Source: Schizochytrium sp. TIO01
Taxonomy: Eukaryota; Sar; Bigyra; Thraustochytrida; Thraustochytriidae
Assembly: GCA_004764695.1 (NCBI GenBank)
Contig: SMSO01000004.1
Span: forward strand, 394,501 to 458,500
Reading direction: 5' to 3'
Length of the DNA stretch: 64,000 nucleotides
The notes under the pieces are model-generated. The model was given only the letters and a program-made list of their open reading frames with translations. It searched no databases and was not told the DNA's origin. Shown piece after piece: positions 61,692 to 64,000 of the stretch (position 1 is its first letter; every line of letters starts with the position of its first letter). A program made the translations under genes and the position numbers.

Positions 61692-63413
61692 TTAGGTCTC
61701 GCCTTGTCGCAGTAGTTTGACAATGTCATTGCGCCGGATAGGCTTCGGTAAATAGAGGTCAAATCCTTCGGGAAGCGCAGACTCTTTAGTTGCAGAGAGA
61801 CCACAGATGAATTGGCGACCTCCCGGGCGGTTGGCGGATTCCCAGCGGCGGAACTGGCGAATACAAACATCACCGTTCATGCGCGGCATAAGTTTATCAC
61901 AAAGAACTACGGTGTAAGGACGTTGTTTTAGAGCCTCGAGGCCCTCTACACCATCCTTGGCCACAAAGACCTCGTAAGAGAGGTTCTCCAACTGCTTTGT
62001 GAGCAGTTTCTGCTGCACCTCCTCATCTTCAATAATAAGCACCCGCTTAAGTTCGATGTTGGGTGCGGAAGTCTCCTCGCGACTCTTGTTGAAGAGAGGC
62101 AGTACGTCGGTGGTGGGCAAGCGGCCACGGCGGCGGCGCTGTAGAGTGTTACGCAAGTACTGAGGACCAGCGCGGGATGTCGCCTTGCACTCGGTGACCT
62201 TATACGGAATCTCAAACCAGAAGATTGAGCCGCGTCCGGTCTCCTCATTTGGCTTGTATCCGCATTGGCCACCGAGGGCGTGGACCTTGGCTGCCACCAT
62301 GTAGAGACCGAAACCATGGTAGTCTGAGCGCTTTACATCTACCGTGTAGAGCAGGTCTCTGAACTCAGGTTTTACGCCCTTGCCAGAGTCGCGAACCTCG
62401 AAGAGAAGAACATCGTTGCTCTGAGCACCTTCGAGGCCAGAAAGGCGCTTCAGGGATAAATGCACATGTACCTCATCTCCAGGCCCAGAAAAGCGACGGG
62501 CGTTTCCGATGAGCTTGAGAGCTGCCGAAATGAACCAGCGAGGATCAGTAACGCAGGTAGAGAGGTTATCAGCAACATGAAACTCAGGAACGAGGCCGCC
62601 TCCAAGGTTATCCTGCTGCGAAACGACGTTAACATCACCATAGGCAGAGTGGTAGCGAAGAGCGAATTGAACACGCTCGAGAGTGGAGTAGATGTTGGTT
62701 GGTTGCATAATAGGCTTGAAGAGGGTCTCGTTAGTGCAGGCCAATCCATCGTACATGTCGGTGACAATCACGTGAAGACTGTCCATAGCACTAAGAGCAA
62801 GCTCTGTCATGGTTCCGAATTCGGCGAGACGCGATTCCCAGGTCATGAGGAGTTCACGCTGGGTAGTTGAGAGCGAGGTGGCCGGGGACAGCGGTTCAAG
62901 CTTCATGGTTTCGTCTAACTCAAGGTCCGAGTCGGACGCTTTACTTTCTTCAATGCCGAGAGTCCAGTCCTGCACGAGTCCAGACATGGCCTCGATTGAG
63001 AGAATGACACCCTGCACAGGGTTGTTGAGTAGATGCTCCACATGTTTCAGGTGGCGCTCCCGGAACGCAGCAAACAGTCTGTCGCGGTCCAACTCCGCTT
63101 CGACTTCCTCTCGCATGCTGCGCTCCTCAAGAATGCTATTTTCCAACTGCGCAATGATCTCCTGTAGCTCGTTCACCTTCTCGTCATACTCCTTGCGTTG
63201 TACCAATTTCGTGTCTTTCGTCATATTTCCATTCAATGCTGTGTTAAGCAGAAGCACCGCTACGCAGGACACTACGACGCGGGTTTCCAGTAGCGGCCCC
63301 GCGGCATCTTCTCCGCCAAGGATCGCCCAAGCGAGCACTACACCTAGCACTAGCGTCCCAAACGCCGGTGCCAGCGCCTGCACGCTGTGCTGGTACGCTT
63401 TCCGCCACGCCAT
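61692..63413 (-). CDS. Membrane-anchored hybrid histidine kinase
   Basis: 573 residues from the ATG at 63413; the frame extends three codons to a GTG. Two hydrophobic helices at about 13-33 and 45-62 form a membrane hairpin with almost no external loop, so no extracellular sensor domain is evident. A coiled coil (about 70-118) leads to the dimerisation/phosphoacceptor helix, with His127 in EHLLNNPVQGV, the place of the usual HELRTPL. The ATPase domain shows the N box KLIGNARRFS, G1 VRDSGKGV and G2 GFGLYMVAAKV. A receiver domain (about 455-570) has the acidic pair IIEDEE, the phosphoacceptor Asp near 506 in VVLCDKLMP and the conserved Lys in YLPKPI. The protein should autophosphorylate and pass phosphate to its own receiver. 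The signal sensed and any downstream phosphotransfer partner are unknown. Confidence 0.93.
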   Translation of the reverse strand: MAWRKAYQHSVQALAPAFGTLVLGVVLAWAILGGEDAAGPLLETRVVVSCVAVLLLNTALNGNMTKDTKLVQRKEYDEKVNELQEIIAQLENSILEERSMREEVEAELDRDRLFAAFRERHLKHVEHLLNNPVQGVILSIEAMSGLVQDWTLGIEESKASDSDLELDETMKLEPLSPATSLSTTQRELLMTWESRLAEFGTMTELALSAMDSLHVIVTDMYDGLACTNETLFKPIMQPTNIYSTLERVQFALRYHSAYGDVNVVSQQDNLGGGLVPEFHVADNLSTCVTDPRWFISAALKLIGNARRFSGPGDEVHVHLSLKRLSGLEGAQSNDVLLFEVRDSGKGVKPEFRDLLYTVDVKRSDYHGFGLYMVAAKVHALGGQCGYKPNEETGRGSIFWFEIPYKVTECKATSRAGPQYLRNTLQRRRRGRLPTTDVLPLFNKSREETSAPNIELKRVLIIEDEEVQQKLLTKQLENLSYEVFVAKDGVEGLEALKQRPYTVVLCDKLMPRMNGDVCIRQFRRWESANRPGGRQFICGLSATKESALPEGFDLYLPKPIRRNDIVKLLRQGET

Positions 63414-64000
63414 TGTGACCACGCAACTCTTGCTCGCCTCGCCCGCCTTGCGCTTGCGGCTTTGCTTTGCTTTGCTTTGCTTCTGCAGTTGCCTTGCCTC
63501 AGCGATTCTATTGAACGATTAAAATAATAATAATAATAATTCTAAGTTGAAAAAGAAACCTTTGAAGGAAGTGAAAAGAAAAGAAGGAGTAAAAGGAACT
63601 TAATTTGTTTTTTAAAAGTCCTTCTCTATTCCGAAATCATTTGTTTTCCAGAAAGCTCTTCCCGGTTTTTCATCTTTTGCGTCTTGGTCTCTCGTGAAAA
63701 TCAAAGTCAGCGCACAGTCTATGGTAGGGGGAGAAAATACGGGGTTTGAAGCGAGAACTTTCGAAAGTCGGAAACCAGATTTACTACGACTATTGTTTTT
63801 TACAATGATAACCCCCCCCAAACAAAAAAAACACTTTTTTTTTTTTCTTCTTGATTAAACAAACGAGTCGACCGAATACTAAACATAATTATTGTCATTA
63901 AATTAAAGCTTGATTGCCCTTGCTACCAAGAAACCAGCCCAGATTAGAATGACCCGCTTAACCAAGGTAGGGCGATGGCCTCTCGCTGTACTTCCACAAC
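63414..64000. other. Region upstream of the histidine kinase gene
   Basis: Should contain the histidine kinase promoter. It has a TTTGC repeat at 63462-63482, an ATA repeat at 63524-63541, and an AACCCCCCCC / poly-A / poly-T cluster at 63809-63848. No gene was recognised up to the window edge. Confidence 0.5.

Overview
The window reads as nuclear DNA of a unicellular eukaryote. It has long, mostly intronless genes spaced by kilobases of AT-rich or microsatellite-rich DNA, with no operons and no ribosome binding sites. The gene set (three-repeat Myb, Fe-S superfamily 2 helicase, myosin with a PX-like tail, PP2C/cyclic-nucleotide-binding/kinase-like fusion, kinesin-14 with a PDZ-like domain, hybrid histidine kinase) fits a heterotrophic stramenopile. 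A labyrinthulomycete/thraustochytrid is my best guess, inferred from architecture and not from any database match.

Layout. 0.6-2.1 kb: 3R-Myb factor (-). 5.2-8.5 kb: FANCJ/BRIP1-like helicase (-). 12.0-16.3 kb: class-divergent myosin (+). 20.7-22.2 kb: bHLH-like factor (+). 23.1-24.9 kb: unknown nuclear-looking protein (-). 26.1-29.4 kb: PP2C-CNB-CNB-pseudokinase (-). 30-40.3 kb: about 10 kb without a convincing gene, the last 3.4 kb packed with microsatellites. 40.4-43.0 kb: repeat-rich membrane protein with GLG1-like cysteine motifs (+). 57.0-60.2 kb: kinesin-14 (+). 61.7-63.4 kb: membrane hybrid histidine kinase (-).

The exceptional part is 43.9-56.1 kb. Two 207-bp direct repeats with three differences (43910-44116 and 55602-55808) bound about 11.5 kb of compact genes unlike the host genes around them. 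The left 1.7 kb is richer in GC and holds one small ORF and two broken genes. The remainder is AT-rich and holds intact genes: two small unknowns, a 389-residue unknown, a PD-(D/E)XK nuclease-like plus kinase-fold fusion, a divergent HECT-like ubiquitin-ligase candidate, a low-complexity KS/proline-rich protein and an eight-cysteine zinc-finger protein. Several repeat families lie between them, one of which copies the start-codon context of the nuclease/kinase gene. The flanking direct repeat is itself the 3' part of a broken gene that extends beyond the right repeat. No reverse transcriptase, transposase, integrase, capsid or polymerase was recognised. The best description is an undescribed accessory or selfish element, or a remnant of a larger one, carrying nuclease-kinase and ubiquitin-type genes.

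Start codons: several longest open frames begin at TTG or GTG. For those the first in-frame ATG is used here and the evidence says so.
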